Notes: generated by a model from the letters alone, not told the origin. Shown: positions 1 through 8,836, counted from the first letter of the stretch. The stretch: DNA of 44,474 bases from Labrys sp. WJW (GCF_001676615.1 NZ_LYXZ01000087.1:1-44474); one strand, 5' to 3'. Translations and numbers: made by a program.

Positions 1-1
1 C

Positions 2-2902
2 GCCCCGCGTCCCGCGGCCCAGGCTCCGGCTCCGGCAGCAGCGCCCCCGGCGGCTCCCCGCCCCGCGGCTCCCGCCGCTGCCGCTCCCTCCGCACCGCGT
101 CCGGCTGCACCGGGACGTCCGGGTGGTCCCCAGCAGGGCGGACGCCCCGGCCAATCGATGGGAGGTCGCCCCCAGGGGCAGCGTCCGAACCGTCCGGGTG
201 CCGGCATGGTTCTGCGCACGCTCTCCAGCGAGGAAATGGATGCCCGCACCCGCGTGCTGGCGGAAGCCCGTGTTCGCGAGGCCGAGGAGCGCAAGCGCGC
301 AGCCGAGGAAGCCGTGCGCCGTGCGGCCGAGGAAGCTCGTCGCGAGGAAGAGCGCAAGGCTGCTGAAATCCGCAAGCGCGAAGAAGAAGAGCGTCATCGC
401 CGCGAGGAAGAAACCCGCCGCCATGGCGAGGCCGAGGCACGACGCCATCTTGGCGATGCCGCACCGGCGCCCCGTGAAGGGGCAGCACCGGCCCGGCCCA
501 GTGGCTATGGCGACCGGCGCGAAGGCTCCGGCGACCGGCGTCCGCCGCGCGAAGGCGGTTCCGGCTTCGGTGACCGGCGTCCCCGTGAAGGCGGCGCAGG
601 ACCGGCTGGTGAACGTCGCGGTCCGCCGCGCGAAGGGGGTTCCGGCTTCGGCGAGCGCCGTGGTCCGCCGCGCGAGGGTGGTGGTTTCGGCGAACGCCGT
701 GGTCCGCCGCGTGAAGGCGGCACCGGCTTCGGTGAGCGTCGTGGCCCGCCGCGCGAAGGTGGTTCGGGCTTCGGCGATCGCCGCCCCGGCGGTGGCTTCG
801 GTGCCAATCGTGGTGCCACTGCCTTTACGCCTTCGGAGCCGGCCATCACGCCGCCGGCCGGCCGCAATGTCGGCGGACCGGTCCGCACCCGCGCGGTTGC
901 CGATGACGACGATAGCGGTCGCGGTGTGCGCCGTGGTCCCGGCGGTCCCGGGCGCGGCAATGCCGCCCCCCCGCGCCGTGAGGCGACCCCGCGCACGACC
1001 GAGCAGAAGGGCCGCGGCCGTCTGACCGTGACCAGCGCGACCGGGGACGAGGACGAACGCACGCGTTCGGTCGCTTCCTTCCGCCGCCGCACCCAGCGCA
1101 TGACCGGCCATCGCCATGTCGAGGCCAAGGAAAAGATCATGCGCGAGGTGGTGATTCCGGAAGCGATCACCATTCAGGAACTCGCCAACCGCATGTCGGA
1201 ACGCGCGGTCGACGTCATTCGCCTGCTGATGAAGCAGGGCGAAATGAAGAAGATCAACGACGTTATCGACGGCGATACCGCACAGCTGATCGTGGAAGAG
1301 CTCGGCCATACGGCCAAGCGCGTCTCGGAAGCCGACGTCGAGGAAGGCCTGTTCGCCGAAGCCGACATCGACGATCATCTCGAGCCGCGCCCACCGGTGG
1401 TGACCATCATGGGCCATGTCGACCACGGCAAGACCTCGTTGCTGGATGCCATCCGCTCGGCCAATGTCGTCTCCGGCGAAGCCGGCGGCATCACCCAGCA
1501 TATCGGCGCCTATCAGGTGACCTCGCCGCTCGGCGGCAAGATCACCTTCATCGACACGCCCGGCCACGCCGCCTTCACTGCCATGCGCGCCCGCGGCGCC
1601 AAGGTGACGGATATCGTGGTGCTGGTGGTGGCGGCCGATGACGGCGTCATGCCGCAGACGGTGGAAGCCATCAATCACGCGACCGCCGCCAAGGTGCCGC
1701 TGATCGTGGCGATCAACAAGATCGACAAGCCCGACGCCAAGCCGGAACGCGTGCGCACCGAACTGTTGCAGCACAACATCCAGGTGGAATCGATGGGCGG
1801 CGAAACCATCGAGGTCGACGTTTCGGCCAAGCAGCGTACCAATCTCGACAAGCTGTTGGAAATGATCCAGCTGCAGGCCGAAATTCTCAACCTGCAGGCC
1901 AACCCCGATCGTCCGGCCGAAGGTTCGGTGATCGAAGCCAAGCTCGATCGCGGCCGGGGTCCGGTTGCCACCGTGCTGGTGCAGCGCGGTACGCTCAAGG
2001 TCGGTGACATCGTCGTCGCCGGTGCCGAGTGGGGCCGCGTGCGCGCTCTGGTCAACGATCTGGGCGCCACGCTTCCGCAAGCCGGCCCGTCCCTGCCGGT
2101 CGAGGTGCTCGGCTTCAACGGCACACCGGAAGCGGGTGACCGCGTTGCGGTGGTCGAGAGCGAAGCGCGAGCCCGCGAGATCACCGAATATCGTACGCGT
2201 CAGAAGCGCGAGAATACCGCGGCACGCCTTGGCGCCGGTCGTGGCACGCTCGCCGACATGATGGCGGCGGTGAAGGCCGGGTCGGGTGCCCGTGAACTGC
2301 CGCTGGTCGTCAAGGCCGACGTGCAGGGTTCGCTGGAAGCCATCATCGGTGCCCTCGACAAGGTGGGCAATGACGAGGTGAAGGCTCGCGTCATCCATTC
2401 GGGTGTCGGCGGCATCACCGAGTCGGACATCACTTTGGCCGAGGCCTCGGGCGCTGCCGTGATCGGCTTCAATGTGCGTGCGCACAAGGAAGCCCGCGAG
2501 GCGGCCGAGCGTACCGGCACCGAGATCCGCTACTACAACATCATCTACAACCTCGTGGATGACGTGAAGGGCGTGCTCTCCGGCCTGCTGGCGCCGACCC
2601 TGCGCGAAGAGTTCCTCGGCAATGCCCAGATCCTCGAGGTGTTCAACATCACGAAGGTCGGCAAGGTCGCGGGTTGCCGCGTCACCGATGGCCATGTCGA
2701 GCGTGGCGCCAATGTCCGCCTCATCCGCGACAATGTCGTCATCCACGAAGGCAAGCTCTCCACGCTCAAGCGCTTCAAGGACGAGGTCAAGGAAGTCCAG
2801 GTCGGCCAGGAATGCGGCATGGCCTTCGAGAACTACCAGGACATGCGCTCGGGCGACGTCATCGAGTGCTACCGCGTCGAGGAAATCAAGCGTACGCTCT
2901 GA
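2..2902 (+). CDS. infB: Translation initiation factor IF-2, 5' end outside window
   Basis: IF-2 is the GTPase that brings initiator tRNA to the 30S subunit. The frame is open from base 2, so the true start lies upstream; the visible part begins in an Ala/Pro-rich linker. A charged coiled-coil-like stretch rich in Glu and Arg follows (about 230-470), then a glycine/arginine tract with repeated GERRGPPREGG-like units (about 500-795). The conserved core comes next: the IF2 N domain near 1150-1370, the G1 motif GHVDHGKT near 1411, G3 DTPGHAAF, G4 NKID, then the two beta-barrel domains and the C-terminal initiator-tRNA domain ending at TGA 2900-2902. It heads infB-rbfA-truB. The repeat tract is unusually RGG-like for the linker; the rest is ordinary. 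Confidence 0.97.
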   Translation, partial: APRPAAQAPAPAAAPPAAPRPAAPAAAAPSAPRPAAPGRPGGPQQGGRPGQSMGGRPQGQRPNRPGAGMVLRTLSSEEMDARTRVLAEARVREAEERKRAAEEAVRRAAEEARREEERKAAEIRKREEEERHRREEETRRHGEAEARRHLGDAAPAPREGAAPARPSGYGDRREGSGDRRPPREGGSGFGDRRPREGGAGPAGERRGPPREGGSGFGERRGPPREGGGFGERRGPPREGGTGFGERRGPPREGGSGFGDRRPGGGFGANRGATAFTPSEPAITPPAGRNVGGPVRTRAVADDDDSGRGVRRGPGGPGRGNAAPPRREATPRTTEQKGRGRLTVTSATGDEDERTRSVASFRRRTQRMTGHRHVEAKEKIMREVVIPEAITIQELANRMSERAVDVIRLLMKQGEMKKINDVIDGDTAQLIVEELGHTAKRVSEADVEEGLFAEADIDDHLEPRPPVVTIMGHVDHGKTSLLDAIRSANVVSGEAGGITQHIGAYQVTSPLGGKITFIDTPGHAAFTAMRARGAKVTDIVVLVVAADDGVMPQTVEAINHATAAKVPLIVAINKIDKPDAKPERVRTELLQHNIQVESMGGETIEVDVSAKQRTNLDKLLEMIQLQAEILNLQANPDRPAEGSVIEAKLDRGRGPVATVLVQRGTLKVGDIVVAGAEWGRVRALVNDLGATLPQAGPSLPVEVLGFNGTPEAGDRVAVVESEARAREITEYRTRQKRENTAARLGAGRGTLADMMAAVKAGSGARELPLVVKADVQGSLEAIIGALDKVGNDEVKARVIHSGVGGITESDITLAEASGAAVIGFNVRAHKEAREAAERTGTEIRYYNIIYNLVDDVKGVLSGLLAPTLREEFLGNAQILEVFNITKVGKVAGCRVTDGHVERGANVRLIRDNVVIHEGKLSTLKRFKDEVKEVQVGQECGMAFENYQDMRSGDVIECYRVEEIKRTL

Positions 2903-2923
2903 TCGATCTCGGCAGAAAGTCGC

Positions 2924-2960
2924 GCAATGGCCGGGTGCAAGCCCGGCCATTGCTGTTTTA
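2924..2960 (+). terminator. Hairpin after infB, possible terminator
   Basis: A perfect 12-bp stem (2924-2935 with 2942-2953) around a 6-nt loop is followed by TGTTTTA. It lies 21 bases after the infB stop and before rbfA. It may terminate part of the infB transcripts or act as a processing stem, because rbfA and truB are normally cotranscribed with infB. Confidence 0.6.
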
Positions 2961-2961
2961 T

Positions 2962-3045
2962 GGAGCGCGGACATCCTGTCCGCTCTTGTTTCGGACAGCG
3001 CTCCAGCCCATGAAAAGAAAAGAGCGGACAGGATGTCCGCGCTCC
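2962..3045. repeat. Perfect 26-bp inverted repeat between infB and rbfA
   Basis: Bases 2962-2987 are the exact reverse complement of 3020-3045, separated by 32 bases. Each arm contains a near-palindrome of the type GCGGACAT-C-CTGTCCGC, so several folds are possible. It fills most of the gap before rbfA and ends 12 bases before its start codon. It looks like a REP/MITE-type palindromic insertion. No second copy was noticed in this window. Confidence 0.8.
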
Positions 3046-3057
3046 CAGAAGAACACC

Positions 3058-3483
3058 ATGCCCCGTCTTACCCCCTCCTCTTCCAAAGCCCCGTCGCAGC
3101 GGCAATTGCGTGTCGCGGAACTGATCCGCCACGCCATCGCCGATATCCTGCAGCGCGGCGAGATCATGGATCCCGTGCTCGAAGGCAAGGTCATCACCGT
3201 GCCGGAAGTCAGGATGTCGCCCGATCTCAAGGTCGCAACCGTCTATGTGATGCCGCTGGGCGGCGGGGATGGCGAGGCCGTGATCAAGGCCCTGGCCTCC
3301 CATGCCAAATATCTGCGCGGCCTGATCGCACGGCGCGTGACCATGAAATATGCGCCTAATTTCCGCTTCATGATCGACACGACCTTCGACTACGCCTCCA
3401 AGGTCGACACCCTCCTGCGCCAGCCGGAAGTCAGCCGTGATCTCGAACAGAAACTGCCGGGCCAGGAGGAGGACGAGGAATGA
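3058..3483 (+). CDS. rbfA: 30S ribosome-binding factor A
   Basis: RbfA is a KH-fold protein that helps mature the 16S rRNA 5' region in the 30S subunit. The 141-residue product has the family pattern: an N-terminal segment with RQLRVAELIRHAIADIL, then VRMSPDLKVATVYV, and the FRFMIDTTFDYASKVDTLL block near the end. The acidic C-terminus (QEEDEE) is short. ATG 3058 is chosen because upstream in-frame codons run through the inverted repeat and the infB terminator region. The stop overlaps the truB start by four bases (ATGA), indicating translational coupling. Confidence 0.95.
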   Translation: MPRLTPSSSKAPSQRQLRVAELIRHAIADILQRGEIMDPVLEGKVITVPEVRMSPDLKVATVYVMPLGGGDGEAVIKALASHAKYLRGLIARRVTMKYAPNFRFMIDTTFDYASKVDTLLRQPEVSRDLEQKLPGQEEDEE

Positions 3484-4400
3484 GTGCTCCCCGTTCCACC
3501 CGCGTCGAGGTCAATGGCTGGATCATCCTCGACAAACCCGTCGGCATGACCTCGACCCAGGGCGTCTCGGTGGTCAAGCGCGTGTTCAACGCCAAGAAGG
3601 CCGGCCATGCCGGCACGCTCGATCCCCTGGCCTCCGGCATCCTGCCCATCGCGCTGGGCGAAGCCACCAAGACCGTTCCCTATGTCATGGACGGCCGCAA
3701 GGTCTACCGCTTCACCGTGGCCTGGGGGGTGGAGACCAATACCGATGACACCGAGGGCGGCCCGGTGGCGACCTCCGACGCCAGGCCCGAAAGGGCCGAG
3801 GTCGAGGCCCTGCTGCCACGCTATACCGGCGTGATCAGCCAGGTTCCCCCCCGTTTTTCCGCCATCAAGATCGATGGCGAGCGGGCCTATGACCTGGCGC
3901 GTGAGGGCGAGGAAGTCGAACTCGAGGCCCGCAACATCGAGGTGCACGCCCTGCGCATCGTGGAATACAGCCGCGAGGCCACCACGTTCGAGGCCGAGTG
4001 CGGCAAGGGCACCTATGTACGGGCGCTCGCCCGCGACATGGGCCGGGATCTTGGCTGCTACGGCCACGTCACGGCCCTGCGCCGGGCAGTGGTCGGCACC
4101 TTTGACGAGCAGGATGCCGTGACGCCGGACGAACTGCGCGCCATGAAGGAAGGCGCCGCCGATCTGCCGCCGCTGGCGGAAGCCCTGCTGCCGGTCGAAA
4201 CCGCCCTCGAGGCTTTGCCGACCCTGGTGGTTTCCCAGCACGATGCCGGCCGCCTTGCTCGCGGCCAGGGCGTGATCCTGCGCGGACGCGACGCGCCGGT
4301 CTTCGAAGGCGTGGCGGCGGTGATGTCCGGCGGCACGCTGGTGGCCCTCGCCGAACTCGATAGCGGCGAATTGCTGCCCAAGCGCATCTTCAGATTATAG
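3480..4400 (+). CDS. truB: tRNA pseudouridine(55) synthase TruB
   Basis: TruB makes pseudouridine 55 in the T-loop of tRNAs. The 306-residue protein has the catalytic motif GHAGTLDPLASG with the nucleophilic aspartate at residue 48, the DKPVGMTS motif near residue 18, the RFSAIKIDGERAYDLAR block and the GTYVRALARDMG block. The length is normal. The start overlaps the rbfA stop (ATGA). In most alphaproteobacteria rpsO and pnp follow truB, but here the next gene is cfa on the opposite strand, so the usual cluster is broken at this point. Confidence 0.97.
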   Translation: MSAPRSTRVEVNGWIILDKPVGMTSTQGVSVVKRVFNAKKAGHAGTLDPLASGILPIALGEATKTVPYVMDGRKVYRFTVAWGVETNTDDTEGGPVATSDARPERAEVEALLPRYTGVISQVPPRFSAIKIDGERAYDLAREGEEVELEARNIEVHALRIVEYSREATTFEAECGKGTYVRALARDMGRDLGCYGHVTALRRAVVGTFDEQDAVTPDELRAMKEGAADLPPLAEALLPVETALEALPTLVVSQHDAGRLARGQGVILRGRDAPVFEGVAAVMSGGTLVALAELDSGELLPKRIFRL

Positions 4401-4407
4401 AGCGCCG

Positions 4408-4436
4408 TGCCAAAAGGCGGACACCGGTTTTTGGCA
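4408..4436. other. Hairpin after truB
   Basis: TGCCAAAA (4408-4415) pairs with TTTTGGCA (4429-4436) across a 13-nt loop, starting 7 bases after the truB stop. No run of T follows, so it is a weak terminator candidate or a small palindromic repeat. The rest of the gap to the end of cfa (4437-4542) shows nothing I can assign. Confidence 0.45.
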
Positions 4437-4542
4437 AAGACGACGGGGCAACAGCGCCCTGCGGCATCGGGCCCGGTTCCTGAACCGAGTTCGGTGCTTT
4501 CCTGTCTCGCGGGCCGGTTCATTTACGACAGACCGAGGAACT

Positions 4543-5859
4543 TCAGGCTTCCTGAAACCACTCCGCCCTTCGCAGGGGCAGGATCGATGGACCATGGATG
4601 CGCCGGGTTGCCACGGTCTGGAACACATTGATACCGCCGCGCTGGAAGCTGATGCAGCACATCGACAAATAGAGCAGCCATAGCCTCGTGCGTTCCCAGC
4701 CGACCATGGCACTGGCCTTCTCCCGGTTCGCCCAGAGATTGTCGACCCAGTGCTTGAGGGTCAGGTAAAAATGCATGCGCATCGGCTCGATATCATGGAT
4801 TTCGAAGCCATGCCGCTCGAGATTGGTCGCGGTCATGCCGATGTGGTCCATCTCGCCGCCCGGGAAAATATAGCGGCGGATGACTCTCATATAGGCCGTT
4901 TCCCGGCCGAACTTGGACATGTCGAACAAGGCACGCCGAACGCTGGCCTGGTGGAGATAGCGGCCATCGGGGGTCATCAGGTCACGCATGTGGATGAAAT
5001 GGCGGTCGTGATTCTTCAGCCCCACATGCTCGAACATCTCGATCTGCGCGACCGCATCGAACTGACCTGATGGCTCGATGTTGCGATAATCGCGCAATTC
5101 CACCTTGACCTTGTCTCCCAGTCCCTCTCGTTCGACTTTCGCGTGGCAGAATTCCAGCTGGCGCTGCGCCAGGGTCACGCCATAGGCCGTGACGCCGTAA
5201 TGCCTGGCGGCATGACAGACCAACCCTCCCCAGCCGCAACCGATGTCGAGCAATCGGTCACCGGGTTTCAATTGAAGCTTCTGGCAGATACGGTCGAGCT
5301 TGGTCCTCTGGGCATCTTCGAGCGAGGATTCCGGGCTCGGGAAATAGGCCGCCGAATACACCATCTCGGGATCCAGGAACAATTGATAGAACTCGTTCGA
5401 GACGTCGTAATGGAACTGGATCAGCTCCTTGTCGTCCCGCCCCTTGGCATAGTGCATCGGAACCGAGCCACCGAAGCTGGGCAGTGGAGCTGCCTTGGCC
5501 ATCCGGCCGAAGAGGAATGGCGTGGCAAACCTCAACAGCTTCATTTTGGGGAATGACCGGCCCGTGGCGAGTGCCTTGCTGTGATTCCAGCGTGCCGCCG
5601 CCTGGAGCGGGCTTCCACCGACAATGTCGACCTCCTGTTCGGCGTATAGCTCGAACAGCGTCATCAGCCTCGGGCGCGTCAACATCCGGCGTATCGCCTC
5701 GGGCGAGCGCAACACGAAGCGGATGTCGTCTCTGGCGCGAGGCCCGAGCGGCAGAACTTCGCCGTTCCACAATTCGAGGCTGAGATCCGCTCCAAGCTTG
5801 TCGGCGACCTCCCCGACGAGCCGACGCGTAACTGCAAGACGCTTTTCTTCTAGATTCAT
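4543..5859 (-). CDS. cfa: Cyclopropane-fatty-acyl-phospholipid synthase
   Basis: The enzyme transfers a methylene group from S-adenosylmethionine to unsaturated acyl chains in membrane phospholipids. The 438-residue protein has an N-terminal lipid-binding domain, the conserved HYDVSNEFYQLFLD segment (about residues 150-163), MVYSAAYF, and the SAM-binding motif LLDIGCGWGG at about 203-212, followed by QIEMFEHVG and the FPGGE motif. ATG 5859 is chosen over an upstream in-frame start 36 bases earlier because MNLEEKRLAV begins the conserved fold. The gene is alone on the minus strand, facing truB. Membrane cyclopropanation usually serves stationary-phase or acid tolerance. Confidence 0.93.
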   Translation of the reverse strand: MNLEEKRLAVTRRLVGEVADKLGADLSLELWNGEVLPLGPRARDDIRFVLRSPEAIRRMLTRPRLMTLFELYAEQEVDIVGGSPLQAAARWNHSKALATGRSFPKMKLLRFATPFLFGRMAKAAPLPSFGGSVPMHYAKGRDDKELIQFHYDVSNEFYQLFLDPEMVYSAAYFPSPESSLEDAQRTKLDRICQKLQLKPGDRLLDIGCGWGGLVCHAARHYGVTAYGVTLAQRQLEFCHAKVEREGLGDKVKVELRDYRNIEPSGQFDAVAQIEMFEHVGLKNHDRHFIHMRDLMTPDGRYLHQASVRRALFDMSKFGRETAYMRVIRRYIFPGGEMDHIGMTATNLERHGFEIHDIEPMRMHFYLTLKHWVDNLWANREKASAMVGWERTRLWLLYLSMCCISFQRGGINVFQTVATRRIHGPSILPLRRAEWFQEA

Positions 5860-5978
5860 GGACGCCGCTTCAGGGGTTGGGAGGCCTGCCTGCACTCACC
5901 CCACTCGGCGTGAAGGCAATGCAGCGACGCGTCCCGAATCGACCGGCTCGGGCAAACGTCTCTCCATCTCCCTTTTGA

Positions 5979-5996
5979 CAGGTTTAATATTACCTG
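5979..5996. promoter_or_regulatory. Dyad in the cfa upstream region
   Basis: CAGGT (5979-5983) and ACCTG (5992-5996) flank the AT-rich centre TTAATATT, about 120 bases upstream of the cfa start. It is the only AT-rich patch in the gap between cfa and the LysR gene, so it is a plausible promoter or operator. No convincing -35/-10 pair could be fixed. Confidence 0.3.
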
Positions 5997-6085
5997 CAAC
6001 CCAGAGGTGCATCACCCCGCGGTCACAAGGAGCAGGAACGATGCGAGGCTGAGGCGCGCGGCTGTAGCGTCAGGGGCGACAGTCC

Positions 6086-7012
6086 TCAGGGCACCTTGGC
6101 ATCGATGCCCGGCAGCCGGGCGATCGCGCCGGCGAGAAATTCGATCAGCAGCCTCACACGCGCAATCCCGGCGCGTTCGGGCACGATCAGCATGTTCAAA
6201 GGTGTCGGCAGCGGCGCATATTCAGGCAGGATCGGCTCCAGCCGCCCCTGCTCCAGGAGATCGTCGACCAGCCAGACATGGGTCGGGCCGAAGCCGCGGC
6301 CGGCAGCAAACGCCTCGCGCGCCGCAAGTCCGTGATCGACCTGCAGGCGGCCGCCGAAGGGTATGGCATGGCGGCTTCCGTCCGGCCCCTCGAGAATGAG
6401 CGTCTCGCTGCCCGCAATGTTCGACATGCGTATGCCCTCGAGCCCGCCCAGGTCTTCCGGCGTCTCCGGCCGGCCGTGTCGGGCCAGAAAGCCTGGAGCC
6501 GCCACGAGGATCCGCCGGCTGCGACCCAGCGATCGCCTCTTCATGGAGCTCTCGTCCAGCGGGCCGAGCCGTAGCGCCAGGTCGACGCCTTCCCGGACGA
6601 GATCGATTCGCTCATCCGTGAGGCTGAATTCGACCCTGATGTCGGGGTGACGATCCTGGAAGGCGAAGAGCAGGCGGGCAATATGCCGAACACCGAGGGC
6701 CGCCGTGCAGGACAGGCGGACCGTGCCAGCATGCTCGCCCTGCCCCTGTCGCGCCTCGTCGCCGGCCTGTTCGACGAGGCGCAGGATCTGGACGGCATGC
6801 GCATAGTAGCGGCTGCCTTCCTCGGTGAGCGAGACACGCCGCGTCGTGCGGCTGAGAAGAGCCACGCCCAGCGCATCCTCGAGCTCGCTCAGGTGCCGCG
6901 TGACGCTGGACTGGCCGATGTTCAGCTCGCGCGCGACCGCGGAGAAATTTCCACGCTCGGCGACGCGAACAAAACTGCGCATGCGTTCCAAAGTGACGTC
7001 CGATTTATCCAT
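6086..7012 (-). CDS. LysR-family transcriptional regulator
   Basis: This 308-residue protein has the LysR winged helix-turn-helix at its N-terminus (VAERGNFSAVARELNIGQSSVTRHLSELEDALGVALLSRTTRRVSLTEEG) and a C-terminal substrate-binding domain of normal length. ATG 7012 is chosen; the only in-frame start just upstream is a TTG at 7024. It is transcribed divergently from the quinone-reductase-like gene at 7106, the classic layout in which a LysR protein controls its neighbour. The inducer cannot be read from the sequence; a quinone or electrophile is a guess based on the neighbour. Confidence 0.9.
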   Translation of the reverse strand: MDKSDVTLERMRSFVRVAERGNFSAVARELNIGQSSVTRHLSELEDALGVALLSRTTRRVSLTEEGSRYYAHAVQILRLVEQAGDEARQGQGEHAGTVRLSCTAALGVRHIARLLFAFQDRHPDIRVEFSLTDERIDLVREGVDLALRLGPLDESSMKRRSLGRSRRILVAAPGFLARHGRPETPEDLGGLEGIRMSNIAGSETLILEGPDGSRHAIPFGGRLQVDHGLAAREAFAAGRGFGPTHVWLVDDLLEQGRLEPILPEYAPLPTPLNMLIVPERAGIARVRLLIEFLAGAIARLPGIDAKVP

Positions 7013-7075
7013 TATCCGGCACAATGTTATGCATTCTCTCGATGTAGCGGATTATATGGAGCTTCCCTAGCTTTG

Positions 7076-7095
7076 AGGAATGATTTCTCATTCCT
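7076..7095. promoter_or_regulatory. 8-bp hairpin just before the flavoprotein start codon
   Basis: AGGAATGA (7076-7083) and TCATTCCT (7088-7095) form a perfect stem with a TTTC loop. It directly precedes the likely ribosome-binding GGAAG (7096-7100) of the gene at 7106. It could be a regulator site or an mRNA stem controlling translation. Confidence 0.4.
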
Positions 7096-7105
7096 GGAAG
7101 CACCC

Positions 7106-7897
7106 ATGAAAGTCCTGCTTGTCTTCGCGCATCCCGAACCCCGTTCGCTCAACGCAAGGCTCCGCGACGTCGCCATCGCCGAACTCGAGGCCCAAGGCCA
7201 CGAAGTTCGTCTGTCCGATCTCTATGCCGACAAATGGAAATCCGAAGTCGACCAAGCCGATTTTCCAGCGCTGGAAGCCGACACCCGGCTGATGCCGGTG
7301 CAAGCCTCCAAGAAGGCCTTCGAGGCCGGCACCTTGACCGACGACGTCAAGGCCGAGATCGAGAAGCTGCTCTGGGCCGATGTCCTCATCCTGCAATTCC
7401 CCCTCTGGTGGTTCACCATGCCGGCCATCCTCAAGGGCTGGGTCGACCGCGTCTTCGCCTATGGTTTCGCCTATGGCGTGGGGGAGCACAGCGAGCAGCG
7501 CTGGGGGGATCGGTATGGCGAGGGGACCTTGGCCGGCAAGCGCGCGATGCTGATCGTCACGGCCGGAGGCTGGGAAGAACATTACACGCCGCGCGGCATC
7601 AACGGCCCGATTGACGACCTCTTGTTCCCGATCCATCACGGTATTCTCTATTATCCCGGCTACGACGTGCTGCCGCCCTTCGTGGCCTATCGCGCCGATG
7701 GCCTGAAGGAAGCGGGTTTCGAGCCCCTGGCCGAGCGCCTGCGTGACAGAATGCGAACGCTGCCGTCGACATTGCCCATCCCCTACCGGCGCCAGAATGC
7801 CGGCGACTACCTGATTCCGACCATGCAATTGCGAGCCGGGCTCGAAACGCCGGGCGAAACCGGCTTCTCGCTGCATCGGCGCGTGCCGCTCGGCTGA
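7106..7897 (+). CDS. NAD(P)H dehydrogenase (quinone)-like flavodoxin-fold protein
   Basis: The 263-residue product belongs to the flavodoxin-like NAD(P)H:quinone oxidoreductase/NQO1-YwrO-MdaB group. It starts with MKVLLVFAHPEPRSLNARL, the phosphate-binding strand-loop of this fold, and contains LWADVLILQFPLWWFTMPAILKGWVDRVFAYGFAYG, the signature for FMN/FAD and quinone binding. These enzymes reduce quinones by two electrons and prevent redox cycling. ATG 7106 is preceded by GGAAG; an apparent in-frame extension upstream runs through the LysR gene and is not real. It is divergent from the LysR gene and is probably its target. The exact substrate is unknown. Confidence 0.88.
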   Translation: MKVLLVFAHPEPRSLNARLRDVAIAELEAQGHEVRLSDLYADKWKSEVDQADFPALEADTRLMPVQASKKAFEAGTLTDDVKAEIEKLLWADVLILQFPLWWFTMPAILKGWVDRVFAYGFAYGVGEHSEQRWGDRYGEGTLAGKRAMLIVTAGGWEEHYTPRGINGPIDDLLFPIHHGILYYPGYDVLPPFVAYRADGLKEAGFEPLAERLRDRMRTLPSTLPIPYRRQNAGDYLIPTMQLRAGLETPGETGFSLHRRVPLG

Positions 7898-7918
7898 GCC
7901 GGCGAGCCCGGCTAGCCG

Positions 7919-8836
7919 TTACAGCCTGGTTTCGCCCTCGGCCTCACGCAACGCCCGATCCTCGGTCTGGATGGTGACATGGCCGATGCCGAACTCGTGC
8001 CCGACGAGTTCGCGTGCCGCCACCAGGACCTCGCGTGCCCGCGCCATGTCGGCCAGCACCAGATGGCCGCTCATGGCGTCGAGCCCTGAGGTGATCGTCC
8101 ACACATGCAAATCATGCACGGCGGCCACGCCGGGAATTTCGGCCAGCTTCTTCTCGAGCAAAGCGAGATCAACCTCCGGCGGCGTGCCTTCCATCAGGAT
8201 GTGCACCGCCTGCCTCAGCAGGATCCAGGTGCGCGGCACGATGAACAGACCGATCCCCGCGCCAATGATGGGATCGACCAGCGTCCAGCCCGTCAGCATC
8301 ACCACGAGGGCGGCCAGGATGACGCCGAGGGAGCCGAGCATGTCCGACAGCACCTCGAAATAGGCCCCCTTGACATTGATGCTCTGCGAGGAACCGCTGG
8401 ACAGCAGCTTCATGCTGATCAGATTGACCACCAGCCCCGCCACGGCCACCGCCAGCATCGGGCCACCGAGAATCTCGGGCGGATTGCGGAAGCGCTCATA
8501 GGCTTCATAGAGTATGTAGACAGTCAGCAGCAGCAGCACGACGGCATTGGTCAGCGCAGACAAGACCTCCATGCGCACATAGCCATAGGTCTTCTGCGGC
8601 GTGGCGGGCCGTTCGGCGAAGCGGATGGCGATCAGGGCCAGGGCCAGGCCGCCGGCATCCGTCAGCATATGCGCGGCGTCCGCCAGCAAAGCGAGGCTGC
8701 CGGTCCATAACCCGCCGATAATCTCCGCCGCCATGAAGGCCGAGGTCAAGGCGAGGGCGGCCAGCAGGCTGCCTTTATGACGGCCAGCCGCCGTCTCTCC
8801 GCGCGAGATCGTTCCATGCGCGTGCCCTTGTGCCAT
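7919..8836 (-). CDS. Cation diffusion facilitator family metal exporter
   Basis: The 305-residue protein exports divalent metal (probably Zn2+, perhaps Co2+ or Cd2+) by proton antiport. It has a short His-containing N-terminus (MAQGHAHG), six predicted membrane helices and a cytoplasmic C-terminal domain with the HDLHVWTITSG motif. The membrane metal site appears as H-x3-D in helix 2 (AHMLTD) but E-x3-D in helix 5 (FEVLSD), where many Zn exporters carry H-x3-D. ATG 8836 is chosen because longer in-frame starts run through the promoter dyad. Regulation is probably by a MerR-family metal sensor (see 8883-8913). Confidence 0.92.
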   Translation of the reverse strand: MAQGHAHGTISRGETAAGRHKGSLLAALALTSAFMAAEIIGGLWTGSLALLADAAHMLTDAGGLALALIAIRFAERPATPQKTYGYVRMEVLSALTNAVVLLLLTVYILYEAYERFRNPPEILGGPMLAVAVAGLVVNLISMKLLSSGSSQSINVKGAYFEVLSDMLGSLGVILAALVVMLTGWTLVDPIIGAGIGLFIVPRTWILLRQAVHILMEGTPPEVDLALLEKKLAEIPGVAAVHDLHVWTITSGLDAMSGHLVLADMARAREVLVAARELVGHEFGIGHVTIQTEDRALREAEGETRL

